Shown: positions 51,645 to 63,639 of the stretch, piece after piece
Layout: the number at the start of each line of letters is the position of its first letter
How positions within the stretch are numbered: position 1 is the stretch's first letter
NCBI RefSeq assembly: GCF_004342485.1
Contig: NZ_SMBU01000004.1
Coordinates: 186,001 to 250,000 of the forward strand
Reading direction: 5' to 3'
Length of the DNA: 64,000 bases
Source: Roseateles saccharophilus
Lineage (GTDB): Bacteria; Pseudomonadota; Gammaproteobacteria; Burkholderiales; Burkholderiaceae_C
Program-made: the position numbers and the translations under genes
Notes under the pieces: model-generated
Told to the model about the DNA's origin: nothing
The model's database searches: none
Seen by the model: only the letters and a program-made list of their open reading frames with translations

Positions 51645-52757
51645 TTAGCCGCGGTAATAGCGGTTGGGGGTGAAAGGGGTGGAAGAGACGACCATGGGCG
51701 TGCGCTTGTCGCGCACGACGGCGAAGACCTCGGTGCCAACGGCGGCGTGGGCCGTGTCGAGATAGGCCAGGGCCACGGGCTGGTTGACCGTGGGGCCCAG
51801 CGTGCCGCTGGTGACGACGCCGATTTCGGTGCCTTGCAGGGTCACGATCTTGGCGCCCTCGCGCACCGGCATGCGCTCCTTGCCGACCAGGCCGACGCGC
51901 TTTCGCGCGACGCCGTTGGCGAGCTGGTCGTCGATGACGGTCGCGCCCGGGTAGCCGCCGGCACGCGCGCCGCCGGCGCGGCGCACCTTCTGGATGGCCC
52001 AGGTGATGGAGGCGGCGACCGGCGTGGTCGTCTCGTTGATGTCGTGGCCGTACAGGCACAGGCCGGCTTCCAGGCGCAGCGAGTCGCGCGCCCCCAGGCC
52101 GATGGGCTTAACCTCGGCATGGGCCAGCAGCTTGCGGGCCAGGGCCACGGCGTCGTCCTCGTGGACGGAGATCTCGTAGCCGTCCTCGCCGGTGTAGCCG
52201 GAACGGGTCAGGAAGGTGTCGATGCCGTCGAGCTTGAAGAAGCCGCCGGTCATGAAGGTCAGCTTGGCGACCTCGGGGTTCAGGCGCGACAGCACCGTCA
52301 CGGCCTCCGGGCCTTGCAGGGCCAGCAGCGCGCGCTCGGGCACCGGGATGACTTCGCAGCGGCCGGCCAGATGCTTTTGCATGTGGGCGATGTCCTGGTC
52401 CTTGCAGCCGGCGTTCACCACCACGAACAGGTCGTCGGGGCGCTTGCAGACCATCAGGTCGTCCAGCAGGCCACCCTGCTCGTTCGTGAAGAGGGCGTAG
52501 CGCTGCTTGAACACGCCCAGGTCGACGATGTCGACCGGCACCAGGGTTTCCAGCGCGGCGGCGGCATCGGCGCCGACCAGGCGCACCTGGCCCATGTGCG
52601 ACACGTCGAACAGGCCGGCGCTGGCCCGCGTGTGCTTGTGCTCGGCCATCACGCCGGTGGGGTATTGCACCGGCATGTCATAGCCGGCGAAGGGCACCAT
52701 CTTGGCGCCGAGTTCGACGTGGAGGGCGTGGAGGGGCGTTTGCAGCAAAGAGGACAT
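51645..52757 (-). CDS. gcvT: Aminomethyltransferase, glycine cleavage T protein
   Basis: Transfers the methylene group from H-protein lipoate to tetrahydrofolate and releases ammonia. 370 residues. Motifs: [25 protein letters not shown] (in part [16 protein letters not shown]), [23 protein letters not shown]-type loop ([15 protein letters not shown]) and [22 protein letters not shown]. Start ATG 52757, 30 nt after the riboswitch. First gene of gcvTHP; sdaA may be read from the same transcript. Confidence 0.97.
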   Translation of the reverse strand: MSSLLQTPLHALHVELGAKMVPFAGYDMPVQYPTGVMAEHKHTRASAGLFDVSHMGQVRLVGADAAAALETLVPVDIVDLGVFKQRYALFTNEQGGLLDDLMVCKRPDDLFVVVNAGCKDQDIAHMQKHLAGRCEVIPVPERALLALQGPEAVTVLSRLNPEVAKLTFMTGGFFKLDGIDTFLTRSGYTGEDGYEISVHEDDAVALARKLLAHAEVKPIGLGARDSLRLEAGLCLYGHDINETTTPVAASITWAIQKVRRAGGARAGGYPGATVIDDQLANGVARKRVGLVGKERMPVREGAKIVTLQGTEIGVVTSGTLGPTVNQPVALAYLDTAHAAVGTEVFAVVRDKRTPMVVSSTPFTPNRYYRG

Positions 52758-52787
52758 CGAGGGCTCCGATGGGTCGGGTTTGGATGT

Positions 52788-53004
52788 CCTCGCTGTCCGG
52801 GGTACCTGAGAGATTGACGAGCGGGTGGCTGTCCCGCGCTCGCTTGCCCCTTCGGTGGGCGGGCTCAAGGGCCCGCCTCTCTCCAGTGAGGAACGCCGGC
52901 AGTGTCTGCCACTGCGGGCGTTTTGTCAGTCCTTCTGCCTGAGCGTTCGAGTGACGAGACCCTGCGCCTTCGGCGGCCCCCAACTGCACCGGGGCGCTCT
53001 CCTG
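52788..53004 (-). ncRNA. Tandem glycine riboswitch (two gcvT-type aptamers) of gcvTHP
   Basis: Reads on the minus strand toward gcvT. Aptamer I (about 53004-52925) has GGAGAGCG, CCGCCGAAGGCGCAGG and CGCTCAGGCAGAAGGACTG. Aptamer II (about 52890-52788) has GGAGAGAGGCGG, CACCGAAGGGGCAAGC and AATCTCTCAGGTACCCCGGAC. These are the conserved core strings of glycine aptamers. A 31-nt hairpin separates them. In bacteria this pair usually switches gcv expression on when glycine is plentiful; here the short 30-nt platform contains the gcvT ribosome site (CGGAG), so control of translation start is possible. Confidence 0.93.
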
Positions 53005-53038
53005 ACGGGCGGCATTCTAGCCACCCTCGAGGGTGGGC

Positions 53039-56278
<3,240 letters not shown>

Positions 56279-56373
56279 GGGGAGGGGAGAGAATGCTCTG
56301 AACCCTCCAGCCTAGCGAGGCCGCCGCGGCGGGCCGTTCGTCATTCAGGGTTGCCCCGGAGGCGGGGCCGGCC

Positions 56374-57294
56374 CTAGCCGAAGATCCACCAGACGAACAG
56401 GCCGCCGAAGATCAGCCATTGCAGCCCGTAGTAGGCGAAGCGGCTCCTGGCCTTGATGCGCTTGCCGAACAGGCGCACCTGCTGCACATAGGCGAAGAGC
56501 TTGTTGATGCCGCCGGTCTTGTCGGTGTCGGAGTTGGGCGCCGCAGCGGCACGGATCAGCGTGTGGCTGATGAAATGGTTGAACCAGCGGGCAAGCGGGT
56601 TGTTCAGCGGCCGCTCGACGTCGCAGAACAGGATGATGCGCATCTGGTCCGACTGGTTCTCGGCGTAGTGCAGATAGGTCTCATCGAAGATGACGCCCTG
56701 ACCGTCACGCCAGCTGTAGCGCTCGCCGTCCACCGAGATGTAGCAGCGGTCGTCATTGGGCGTGACGAGGCCGAGGTGGTAGCGCACCGAGCCGGCGAAG
56801 GGGTCGCGATGCGTCACCAGCCGCCCGCCCGGCGGCAGGGCCGCGAACATCGCCGCCTTCACGCTTGGGATACGCTGCAGCAGCTCGGTCGTCACCGGGC
56901 AGAGCTCGCGCGCCGACGGGTGGGCGTCGCCGTACCACTTCAGGTGAAAGCGCGTCCAGCCGGTCTTGAAGAAGCTGTTGAAGCCGGCGTCGTTGTACTT
57001 GTCGCTCTTCTTGATCTCGCCGGCCTCGGCCAGCAGATGAGCCTCGGCACGGATGTCCTGCCAGTGGTCCTGCAGCAGCTTCAGCTCCGGGAAACCCGCC
57101 ACCGGCAGATAGGGCTTGGCCGGCAGCCGCGAGAACATGTACATCAGGCAGTTGATGGGCGCCATGAAGGTCGAGTGGTCCATCAGCTGCCGGAAGAAGC
57201 GCAGGCGCACCCGGCCGCGGAAATGCACATAGACCGTGCTCGCGACGAAGATCGCGACGATGCTGAGCTTGATGTAGGGAATGTCGTGAGGCAT
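56374..57294 (-). CDS. Aspartyl/asparaginyl beta-hydroxylase family protein, LpxO-like
   Basis: 306 residues. TM helix near the N-terminus (about 8-23) and another at the C-terminus (WLIFGGLFVWWIFG). The Fe(II)/2-oxoglutarate site is seen as His162-x-Asp164 (LVTHRDPFAGSVRYH), His209 (FDETYLHYAEN) and Arg219. The family includes LpxO, which adds an S-2-hydroxyl to lipid A acyl chains. The lipid A acyltransferase-like gene directly upstream supports the lipid A reading. Start ATG 57294, 14 nt after that gene. Confidence 0.88.
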   Translation of the reverse strand: MPHDIPYIKLSIVAIFVASTVYVHFRGRVRLRFFRQLMDHSTFMAPINCLMYMFSRLPAKPYLPVAGFPELKLLQDHWQDIRAEAHLLAEAGEIKKSDKYNDAGFNSFFKTGWTRFHLKWYGDAHPSARELCPVTTELLQRIPSVKAAMFAALPPGGRLVTHRDPFAGSVRYHLGLVTPNDDRCYISVDGERYSWRDGQGVIFDETYLHYAENQSDQMRIILFCDVERPLNNPLARWFNHFISHTLIRAAAAPNSDTDKTGGINKLFAYVQQVRLFGKRIKARSRFAYYGLQWLIFGGLFVWWIFG

Positions 57295-57308
57295 GGCGGT
57301 GGGCTGGC

Positions 57309-58181
57309 TCAGCCGCGGGCATAGAGGTCGGCCTCGCCGGGCGGGCGCGACTTGAAGCGCTTGTGCAGCCAGAAATATTGGTGCAATTGTCGGCGCACCT
57401 GGGCTTCGATGACGGCGTTCATCCGCGCCGCATCGGCCGCCGCGTCTGCGCTCGGGAAATCGGCCAGCGCCGGCTCGATGACCAGGGTGTACCCGTCGCG
57501 CTCGCGGCGCGGGTAGCAGGGCAGCACGGCGGCATGGGCCGCAGCCGCCATGCGCGACAGACCGGTGATGGTGGCCGTGTTCACGCCGAAGAAGGGCACG
57601 AAGACCGAGTCCCGGGCGCCGAAGTCCTGGTCGGGCAGGTAGTAGAGGCGGTAGCCGTCGCGCAGCGCGCGGATGACGGCCCGCGTGCCCTGCTGGCGCG
57701 AAAAGATGATGCCGGTGCCCAGGCGCAGCCGCCGCGTGCGGAAGAACTCGTCCAGCCAAGCGTTCTTCTGGCGCGAGTAGATGCTGACGACCGGCGTCTC
57801 CATCGAGATGCGCAGGCCGGCCAGATCCAGGCCGGTGAAGTGCGGCATCATCAGCACGACGGGCCGCCCGTCCAGCGCCTTCAGATGCTCCAGGCCTTCG
57901 ATGCGCATCAATCGGCGCAATCGCTCGGGCGATGCGAACCAGCAGTAGCCGTACTCCAGCAGCATCTGCACCATGGCAACGAAGTTGCGCCGCAGCAGCC
58001 GGCGGCGCTCCGCAGCTGGCCAGTCGGGCAGGCAGAGCTCCAGGTTGCGCGCGCCGATGCGCCGCCGCGAGGACGGCAGGCCGGCGATCAGGTGGCCAAC
58101 CAGCCAGCCCAGCAGCGCGATCGCGCGAAAAGGCAACCAGCTCAGCAGCCAGACCAGGCCGACCAGCAGCTTGAATCCCAC
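57309..58181 (-). CDS. Lysophospholipid/lipid A acyltransferase, LpxL/HtrB family
   Basis: 290 residues from GTG 58181. N-terminal membrane segment (about 5-33), acyltransferase motif HX4D with His114 and Asp119 (MMPHFTGLDL), then DQDFGARDSVFVPFFG, and the closing YFWLHKRFKSRPPGE, the KRFK/WLHKR signature of late acyltransferases. It adds a secondary acyl chain to lipid A in the inner membrane. GAGG ribosome site upstream. It probably forms a two-gene unit with the LpxO-like gene. Confidence 0.9.
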   Translation of the reverse strand: MGFKLLVGLVWLLSWLPFRAIALLGWLVGHLIAGLPSSRRRIGARNLELCLPDWPAAERRRLLRRNFVAMVQMLLEYGYCWFASPERLRRLMRIEGLEHLKALDGRPVVLMMPHFTGLDLAGLRISMETPVVSIYSRQKNAWLDEFFRTRRLRLGTGIIFSRQQGTRAVIRALRDGYRLYYLPDQDFGARDSVFVPFFGVNTATITGLSRMAAAAHAAVLPCYPRRERDGYTLVIEPALADFPSADAAADAARMNAVIEAQVRRQLHQYFWLHKRFKSRPPGEADLYARG

Positions 58182-58612
58182 GCGCGGCCCCTCAGGCGAT
58201 TGAATTGGCAGGACGTTCGCCGGGAGCGTCCACAGAGGGGGGGGCGGAAGAATCCAGCATTTTTGCGTCGTGGCGATGCGACATGGGTGTTGTTACTGGC
58301 TGAGGCGGGACACAGATGACTTGACCTGCAGGGTAGGGAAAACCCGCCCGGCACAAACTCTTCATGTTCGCATAGCCCGGCGGGCGCCCGATCCGAGCCC
58401 GGCAACGGGTGGCTGCCGCTGCAGGCAGGTGCCGTCGCATGAAATGCCGCTGCAATTGGTGGTTAGGCAGCAACGCCGGCGCAGACAAAGCGTCGGTCTT
58501 GCAACACAAAGGCCACGCCCGTACGCTACGCTCGACCGGAGGGTTTCAGCTCCTGCCCAACCCGATGCCTGAGCAGAATCCGGCTGGGCCCAATTGGTCG
58601 ATGGAGGCTCTA
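58182..58612. other. 431-nt non-coding region between divergent genes
   Basis: No protein of recognised family fits. It must contain promoters for the LpxL-like gene (leftward) and the sensory operon (rightward). It includes a G-run of eight at 58238-58245, a TPP-riboswitch-like string at 58281-58343 on the plus strand (see findings), and GC-rich hairpins such as the one around GCCCGGCGGGC near 58376. Confidence 0.6.
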
Positions 58613-59644
58613 GTGAGCGCTAAGCGTCTTGCCGGCTCGGGCCAGAACCGCCGCGGCCTGATGATCGGCCTGGCTGCCGTTGCCGCGCTGGCGTCAGCCT
58701 ATGCGTTGAGCCGCCACCAGAAATCCCCTGCATTGGCGGTCGAGCGCCTGTCGATTGCGCTCCCGCTGGTGCCGCACGCCGGGTTGGTGCATATCGCGGC
58801 GTCCAAGGGCTTTTTTGCCGATCGCGGCCTGGCGGTGACCCTGCTTCCGCAAAGCCATGGCAAGGCTGCGTTGGCCGAACTGCTGCGCGGCGGCGCGGAT
58901 CTGGCCGCCTCGGCCGACGTGCCGGTCGTCATCGAGGTGCTGAACGGCGCACCGCTGAGCATCGCCGCCACGATGGCCAGCGCGTCCAATGAACTGGCCG
59001 TGCTGGCCCGGCGCGATCGCGGCATCAACGCCGCGGCCGACCTGCGCGGCCACCGCGTCGGCGTCACCCTCGGCACCAGCGGAGAATTCTTCCTGTGGGC
59101 CTTCCTGGTGCGCCATCGCCTGGCGCCGGAGTCGCTGACCCTGGTGGACCTGCCGCCCGGCCGCCTGAACGCGGCGCTGCGCGATGGCAGCGTCGACGCC
59201 ATTGCGGCCTGGCAGCCGGTCAGGCACGAAGCCGAGGCCACGCTGGGCCATGCCATCGCCTCGTTCGGCGCGCCCGATGCCTATGCACAGAACTATGTGC
59301 TGGCCGGCCGCCAGGATTTCATGTCTGCGCGCCCCGAGGCCCTGCGCCGCCTCATGCTGGCCCTGCAGGACGCCGAACACTTCGTCCAGCTTGAACCGCA
59401 GCAGGCCAAGGCCCTGCTGGCCGAGCGCCTGAAGCTCGACGCCGAAGCCCTGGAACCCGCCTGGCGGACGCTGTCGCTCGAGCTGGAGCAGCAGCAATCC
59501 CTGCTGGTCACGCTCGAGGACGTGGCGGTCTGGGCGATGGCCCGTGGCTATGCGCCCGCGCAGCCCATGCCCAACTTCCTGCCGCATCTCTATCTCGATG
59601 CACTGGCGGCGGTGCGGCCCGAACGGGTGACGGTGGTGAGATGA
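58613..59644 (+). CDS. NMT1/THI5-like (SsuA/THI5) solute-binding protein, probably membrane-anchored
   Basis: 343 residues from GTG 58613, chosen because GGAGG lies 5 nt upstream; ATG 58601 and ATG 58565 are in frame. Residues 13-32 form a hydrophobic anchor (RRGLMIGLAAVAALASAYALS) without an obvious cleavage site, so the protein may stay tethered. The binding fold follows: PLVPHAGLVHIAASKGFFADRG (in part HIAASKGFFADRG), LLRGGADLAASADVPVV, LRGHRVGVTLGTSGEFFLW and DAIAAWQP. Relatives bind sulfonates, nitrate or thiamine precursors. No permease or ATPase gene follows; instead a histidine kinase starts with a 4-nt overlap. Confidence 0.85.
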   Translation: MSAKRLAGSGQNRRGLMIGLAAVAALASAYALSRHQKSPALAVERLSIALPLVPHAGLVHIAASKGFFADRGLAVTLLPQSHGKAALAELLRGGADLAASADVPVVIEVLNGAPLSIAATMASASNELAVLARRDRGINAAADLRGHRVGVTLGTSGEFFLWAFLVRHRLAPESLTLVDLPPGRLNAALRDGSVDAIAAWQPVRHEAEATLGHAIASFGAPDAYAQNYVLAGRQDFMSARPEALRRLMLALQDAEHFVQLEPQQAKALLAERLKLDAEALEPAWRTLSLELEQQQSLLVTLEDVAVWAMARGYAPAQPMPNFLPHLYLDALAAVRPERVTVVR

Positions 59645-61113
59645 AGATCAGCAGCAAAGCCCGGATCGGCGCCGCGCTGATGTTCGGCGCGATGGTGCTG
59701 ATCGCGGTCAGCATCGGCTGGGCCAACAACCAGGTGCGGGCAGCGGTCGAGCAGCGCCGCTACAGCGCCGAGATCGCCGGTGCGCTCAACGACATGCGCA
59801 TGGTGACCTTCGAATACATGCTCAACCGGCGGGAGCGCGCCCGCCTGCAGGAGCAGGCCGTCTGGCAACGTCTTGAACGCCTGCTCCGCGAGTCGCCCCC
59901 CCATCTGAACGCCGCTTCCGCGGAGACGGTGGCCGACCTGCGCACCCAGAGCGAGGCCAGCCATCGCCTGTTCGGCGAGGTCGGGCCGGAGCCCGGCGCC
60001 GGCGTGGTCGACGAGATCCGGCATCGCTTCGAGATCCAGCTGTCCAGCCGGCTGCTGATCCTGCAGCAGCAGAGCCTCGTCGTCGCAGCGCAGCTGATCG
60101 AGGATGCCGGCGTGCGCATCGACGCGGCCCAGCGGCGCGTCGTCCTGTTGACGGCCGCGGGCCTGCTGCTGATGGCAGCGATCACCGCCGCCGCCGTCTG
60201 GATTTCCCGGCGCGACGTGCTGCACCCGATTGCGCGGCTGGAGCAGGCCACCCGCGAGGTGGCGGCCGGCAATCTGTCCTTCAAGCTCGATGTGGAGAGC
60301 ACCGACGAGCTGGGCGAGATGGCGCGGCATTTCGACGAAATGACGCGCACGCTGCACGACTCCTTCGGCAAGCTCGAACTCAGCAACCGGGAACTGGCCT
60401 CGCTGAACAAGGAGCTGGAGTCGTTCAGCTACTCGGTCTCGCACGACCTGCGTAGCCCCCTGCGCAGCATGGACGGCTTCTCGCTGGCGCTGCTGGAGGA
60501 CTACGGCGACCGGCTCGACGACGAGGCGCGCGACCATCTGCATCGCATCCGTGCCGCCAGCCAGCGCATGGGCCGGCTGATCGACGAACTACTGGGCCTG
60601 GCGCGGGTGACGCGGGCCGAGTTGCGCATGCAGAAGGTCGACATCGGTGCGATCGCACGCGAGATGGCTGCCGCATTCGACCGGGCACATCCAGAGCGCA
60701 GCGTCCGCTGGGAAATCGACGCCAGCATCCCGGTGTGGGGCGACAAGGAGCTGATCCAGATCGCCTTGCAGAACCTGCTCGACAACGCCTGGAAATTCAC
60801 TGGAAAAACCGCCGATGCGGTCATCCGCGTGGGCTCGCGGCAGGAGGGCGCCGACCGGGTCTGCTTTGTCTCTGACAACGGCGCCGGTTTCGACATGGCC
60901 TATGCCGAGCGCCTGTTCGGCGCTTTCCAGCGCCTCCACCACGAGAGCGAATTCCCCGGCACCGGCGTCGGCCTGGCCATCGTGCAGCGTGTCATGCGAC
61001 GGCATGGCTGGCCGCTGTGGGCCAAGGCCAGCAGTGGCAATGGGGCGAGTTTTTTCTTCCGAATCATGGAGCAAACCGATGAGCGACGAGAGCAAGGTCA
61101 TCCTGCTGGTTGA
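59641..61113 (+). CDS. Transmembrane sensor histidine kinase (HAMP, HisKA, HATPase)
   Basis: 490 residues. TM1 at about 10-27, a periplasmic helical sensor region (28-160), TM2 at about 165-187, HAMP (188-240), dimerisation domain with the phospho-accepting His268 (SYSVSHDLRSPLR), ATPase domain with LQNLLDNAWKFT, SDNGAGFD and FPGTGVGLAIVQR. It resembles phytochrome-type kinases paired with Rcp1-like regulators. The start overlaps the binding-protein gene by 4 nt and the end overlaps the next regulator by 35 nt, so the four genes are one translational unit. Confidence 0.95.
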   Translation: MKISSKARIGAALMFGAMVLIAVSIGWANNQVRAAVEQRRYSAEIAGALNDMRMVTFEYMLNRRERARLQEQAVWQRLERLLRESPPHLNAASAETVADLRTQSEASHRLFGEVGPEPGAGVVDEIRHRFEIQLSSRLLILQQQSLVVAAQLIEDAGVRIDAAQRRVVLLTAAGLLLMAAITAAAVWISRRDVLHPIARLEQATREVAAGNLSFKLDVESTDELGEMARHFDEMTRTLHDSFGKLELSNRELASLNKELESFSYSVSHDLRSPLRSMDGFSLALLEDYGDRLDDEARDHLHRIRAASQRMGRLIDELLGLARVTRAELRMQKVDIGAIAREMAAAFDRAHPERSVRWEIDASIPVWGDKELIQIALQNLLDNAWKFTGKTADAVIRVGSRQEGADRVCFVSDNGAGFDMAYAERLFGAFQRLHHESEFPGTGVGLAIVQRVMRRHGWPLWAKASSGNGASFFFRIMEQTDERREQGHPAG

Positions 61114-61534
61114 AGACAACCCGGACGACGTCGCACTGACGCTGCGTGCGTTCAAGCGCAGCCACCTGATGAACCCGCTGGTCGTCGCCCGCGACGGCGT
61201 GGAAGCGCTCGACTTCCTGTTTGCGCGCGGCGCCCATGCCGACCGTGCCGGCGCGCCGCTACCGACGCTGGTGATCCTGGACCTCAAGCTGCCCAAGCTG
61301 GACGGGCTCGGCGTGCTCAAGGCGCTGCGCGCCGATCCGCGCACCGCGATGCTGCCGGCGGTAATCCTGACATCTTCGAAAGAGGAGCAGGATGTCGTCG
61401 CGGGCTATAAGCTGGGTGCCAACAGTTATGTGCGCAAGCCGGTCGACTTCACCGAGTTCGTCGAGGCGGTCAAGGTGCTCGGGATCTACTGGCTCGCCCT
61501 CAATCAGCTTCCACCTTCTACGACTTCATCATGA
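61079..61534 (+). CDS. Single-domain response regulator (Rcp1-like REC)
   Basis: 151 residues, one receiver domain and no output domain. Acidic pocket LVEDNPDD, phospho-accepting Asp68 (VILDLKLPKLDG), TSS and the switch Lys in VRKPVDF. The insertion RGAHADRAGAPLP before the Asp strand is typical of Rcp1-type regulators that serve phytochrome-like kinases. GGAG site before ATG 61079. It probably passes phosphate from the upstream kinase to the hybrid protein or another target. Confidence 0.95.
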   Translation: MSDESKVILLVEDNPDDVALTLRAFKRSHLMNPLVVARDGVEALDFLFARGAHADRAGAPLPTLVILDLKLPKLDGLGVLKALRADPRTAMLPAVILTSSKEEQDVVAGYKLGANSYVRKPVDFTEFVEAVKVLGIYWLALNQLPPSTTSS

Positions 61535-63111
61535 CCTCAAGGCCGATCAAGCTTCTGGCGGTCGAGGACTCCGAGAACGATGTCCGGCTGGCGATGCTCA
61601 TGCTACGCCGGGCCGGTTTCGCGCCAGATTTCCATCGTGTCCAGGACAGGGCGGCGCTGGAAGCCGCCCTCGTCGAGGGCCCGTGGGACGCGGTGATCTC
61701 GGACTTCAGCATGCCCGGGTTCGGCGGCCTGGACGCGCTCGCGACCTTTCGCGCCACCGGCCTGGACATCCCCTTCATCTTCGTCTCCGGCACGATCGGC
61801 GAGGAAACGGCGGTGGTCGCGATGAAGGCCGGCGCCAACGACTATGTGATGAAGGACAACATGAGCCGGCTCGCGCCCGTGCTGGAGCGCGAACTGGTGC
61901 AGGCCGCCCGCCGGGCCGCGCATCGCGAGGCGGAGATGGAGCTGCGCCGCTACGAGGCCCAGCTCGGCCAGGCCCAGAAGATGGAGTCGCTCGGCACGCT
62001 GGCGGGCGGCATCGCGCATGACTTCAACAACATCCTCGGCGCCATTCTGGGCAACGTGAAGCTCGCCCGTGGCGAACTCGTGGCCGGCCATCCGGCATTG
62101 GCGATGCTCGGCGAAATCCAGAAGGCCAGCCTGCGCGCCCGGGACCTGGTGCGCCAGATCCTGACCTTCAGCCGCCGCCAGCCCCAGCAGCTGGGCAACA
62201 TCGCCCTGCGGCCCATCGTCGACGAAACCTATCGCCTGCTGAGGGCGACCTTACCGGCGGGCGTCGATCTCGTCCTGGATCTGTGCGAGGCCCCCCTGTA
62301 TGTCGATGGGGACGCCACACAGCTGCAGCAGGTCCTGATGAATCTATGCACGAACGCGTGGCATGCCCTGCGTGGCGAAACGGGCCGGATCGTCATCGGC
62401 CTGGAGACGGTGCACCTGGACGCGATGGCGGCGCGAGCGCTGTCTGGCCTGGTTGCCGGCCCCTACGCCCACCTCTGGGTGAGCGACACGGGCACGGGCA
62501 TGGACGCCGCGACACGGGAGCGCATCTTCGAACCCTTCTTCACGACCAAGCCGACGGGGCAGGGCACGGGGCTCGGGCTGTCGGTCGTTCACGGCATCAT
62601 CGTCGCGCACCATGGCAGCGTTGCCGTCGACAGCGCGCCAGGGCAGGGCAGCACATTCCACCTCTATCTGCCTGCCGTGGCGGCCACACTGCGGGCCCCG
62701 GCCGTCGAGCCGACAGCAGAAGCGCCAGCGCCCGGTAACGGCGAGCATGTGATCTATCTCGACGACGATGAAACCGTCATGCTCGTTGTCATGCGGCTGC
62801 TCGAACGCGCCGGCTATCGCTGCAGCGGCTTCCTGGATTCGGCCGCCGCGCTCGCGACGGTTCGCGAGGCGCCCGACGCGGTGAACCTGTTCGTTTCGGA
62901 CTTCAACATGCCGGGCAGATCGGGGCTCGATGTCGCACGCGAGATCGCCTCCATCCAACCCGACCTGCCCGTCGTGATCAGTTCCGGGCTGATCACCGAC
63001 GAGTTGCGCGAACAGGCGCGTTCGCTGGGCGTGCGCGCGATCCTCGAGAAGGAAGACATCTTTCGGGAACTGGTCGCGCTGGTTGGGCGGGTACTGGCGA
63101 CTGGCGCCTGA
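61531..63111 (+). CDS. Hybrid sensor kinase REC-HisKA-HATPase-REC
   Basis: 526 residues, soluble. REC1 about 5-122 with Asp58 (VISDFSMPGFGG), a helical linker, dimerisation domain with His163 (GGIAHDFNNILGAI), ATPase domain with LMNLCTNAWHAL, VSDTGTGMD and GTGLGLSVVHG, then REC2 about 405-522 with Asp457 (FVSDFNMPGRSG). The HDFNN form of the H-box is the NtrB-like/HisKA_4-type. Overlaps the regulator gene by 4 nt (ATGA). With two receivers it is suited to a phosphorelay; there is no DNA-binding output in the operon. Confidence 0.95.
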   Translation: MTSRPIKLLAVEDSENDVRLAMLMLRRAGFAPDFHRVQDRAALEAALVEGPWDAVISDFSMPGFGGLDALATFRATGLDIPFIFVSGTIGEETAVVAMKAGANDYVMKDNMSRLAPVLERELVQAARRAAHREAEMELRRYEAQLGQAQKMESLGTLAGGIAHDFNNILGAILGNVKLARGELVAGHPALAMLGEIQKASLRARDLVRQILTFSRRQPQQLGNIALRPIVDETYRLLRATLPAGVDLVLDLCEAPLYVDGDATQLQQVLMNLCTNAWHALRGETGRIVIGLETVHLDAMAARALSGLVAGPYAHLWVSDTGTGMDAATRERIFEPFFTTKPTGQGTGLGLSVVHGIIVAHHGSVAVDSAPGQGSTFHLYLPAVAATLRAPAVEPTAEAPAPGNGEHVIYLDDDETVMLVVMRLLERAGYRCSGFLDSAAALATVREAPDAVNLFVSDFNMPGRSGLDVAREIASIQPDLPVVISSGLITDELREQARSLGVRAILEKEDIFRELVALVGRVLATGA

Positions 63112-63363
63112 TCAGTTGCCCGTCAAAGACAGCCCGTCCAAGGTTAAGAAAAAATCATTTTAAATCAGCGAGTTAAGGCTCGCAATGGGGTTGACTTATT
63201 CGCGACAAACACCAACTCGGCCCGCGCGTTGCAACAAACATCGACTGGAGTGTGCAGCTACTGGCCCCGGTAGAAGTGCCGCGTGCCAACGAACGTAGAT
63301 GCGAGTGGGGCGAGCAGCAGGTTGCAGAAGTGCCATCACGATCCCCGCACGGAAGGTCTGAAT

Positions 63364-63504
63364 ATGACGACGAACCAGGAAATGATGCCTGGCTATGAGG
63401 CCGACGACTGTCCTCTGACGGCGGCTGACCTGAAGGGCGTAGACAAGCTGACGAAGGCGCAAAGCCCCAGGGGCGCCGTCCTGCGCAAGCAGTCGCTGTT
63501 CTGA
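63364..63504 (+). CDS. Hypothetical 46-aa protein
   Basis: A 46-residue reading frame from ATG 63364 with a GGAAGG site upstream. Acidic first half (MTTNQEMMPGYEADDCPLT) with one Cys and basic second half ending in RKQSLF. No TM, no family recognised. The leader (63140-63215) is unusually AT-rich for this chromosome and has a GCGAG/CTCGC hairpin at 63168-63183. Could be a small regulator, a peptide precursor or chance. Confidence 0.45.
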   Translation: MTTNQEMMPGYEADDCPLTAADLKGVDKLTKAQSPRGAVLRKQSLF

Positions 63505-63639
63505 CGTGGCAGCCTGGGAGTCCCCGGCGCCAGGCGAGTTCAGTGGAGGTCTTGCTCTCGCTGATGGCGAACGGCAAGCACGACGACCAACTCAGGCCCG
63601 GCGACTTCGTACTCGATCAGGCGCCTCCGAGTGCCCCGA

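Noticed and set aside
58182-58612. A c-di-GMP (GEMM) or cobalamin riboswitch in the leader of the sensory operon
   Set aside because: Short strings such as ACAAAGCGTC and CCGGAGGG recall GEMM, but the conserved tetraloop receptor and ordered core are missing. Only the TPP-like string was kept, at low confidence.
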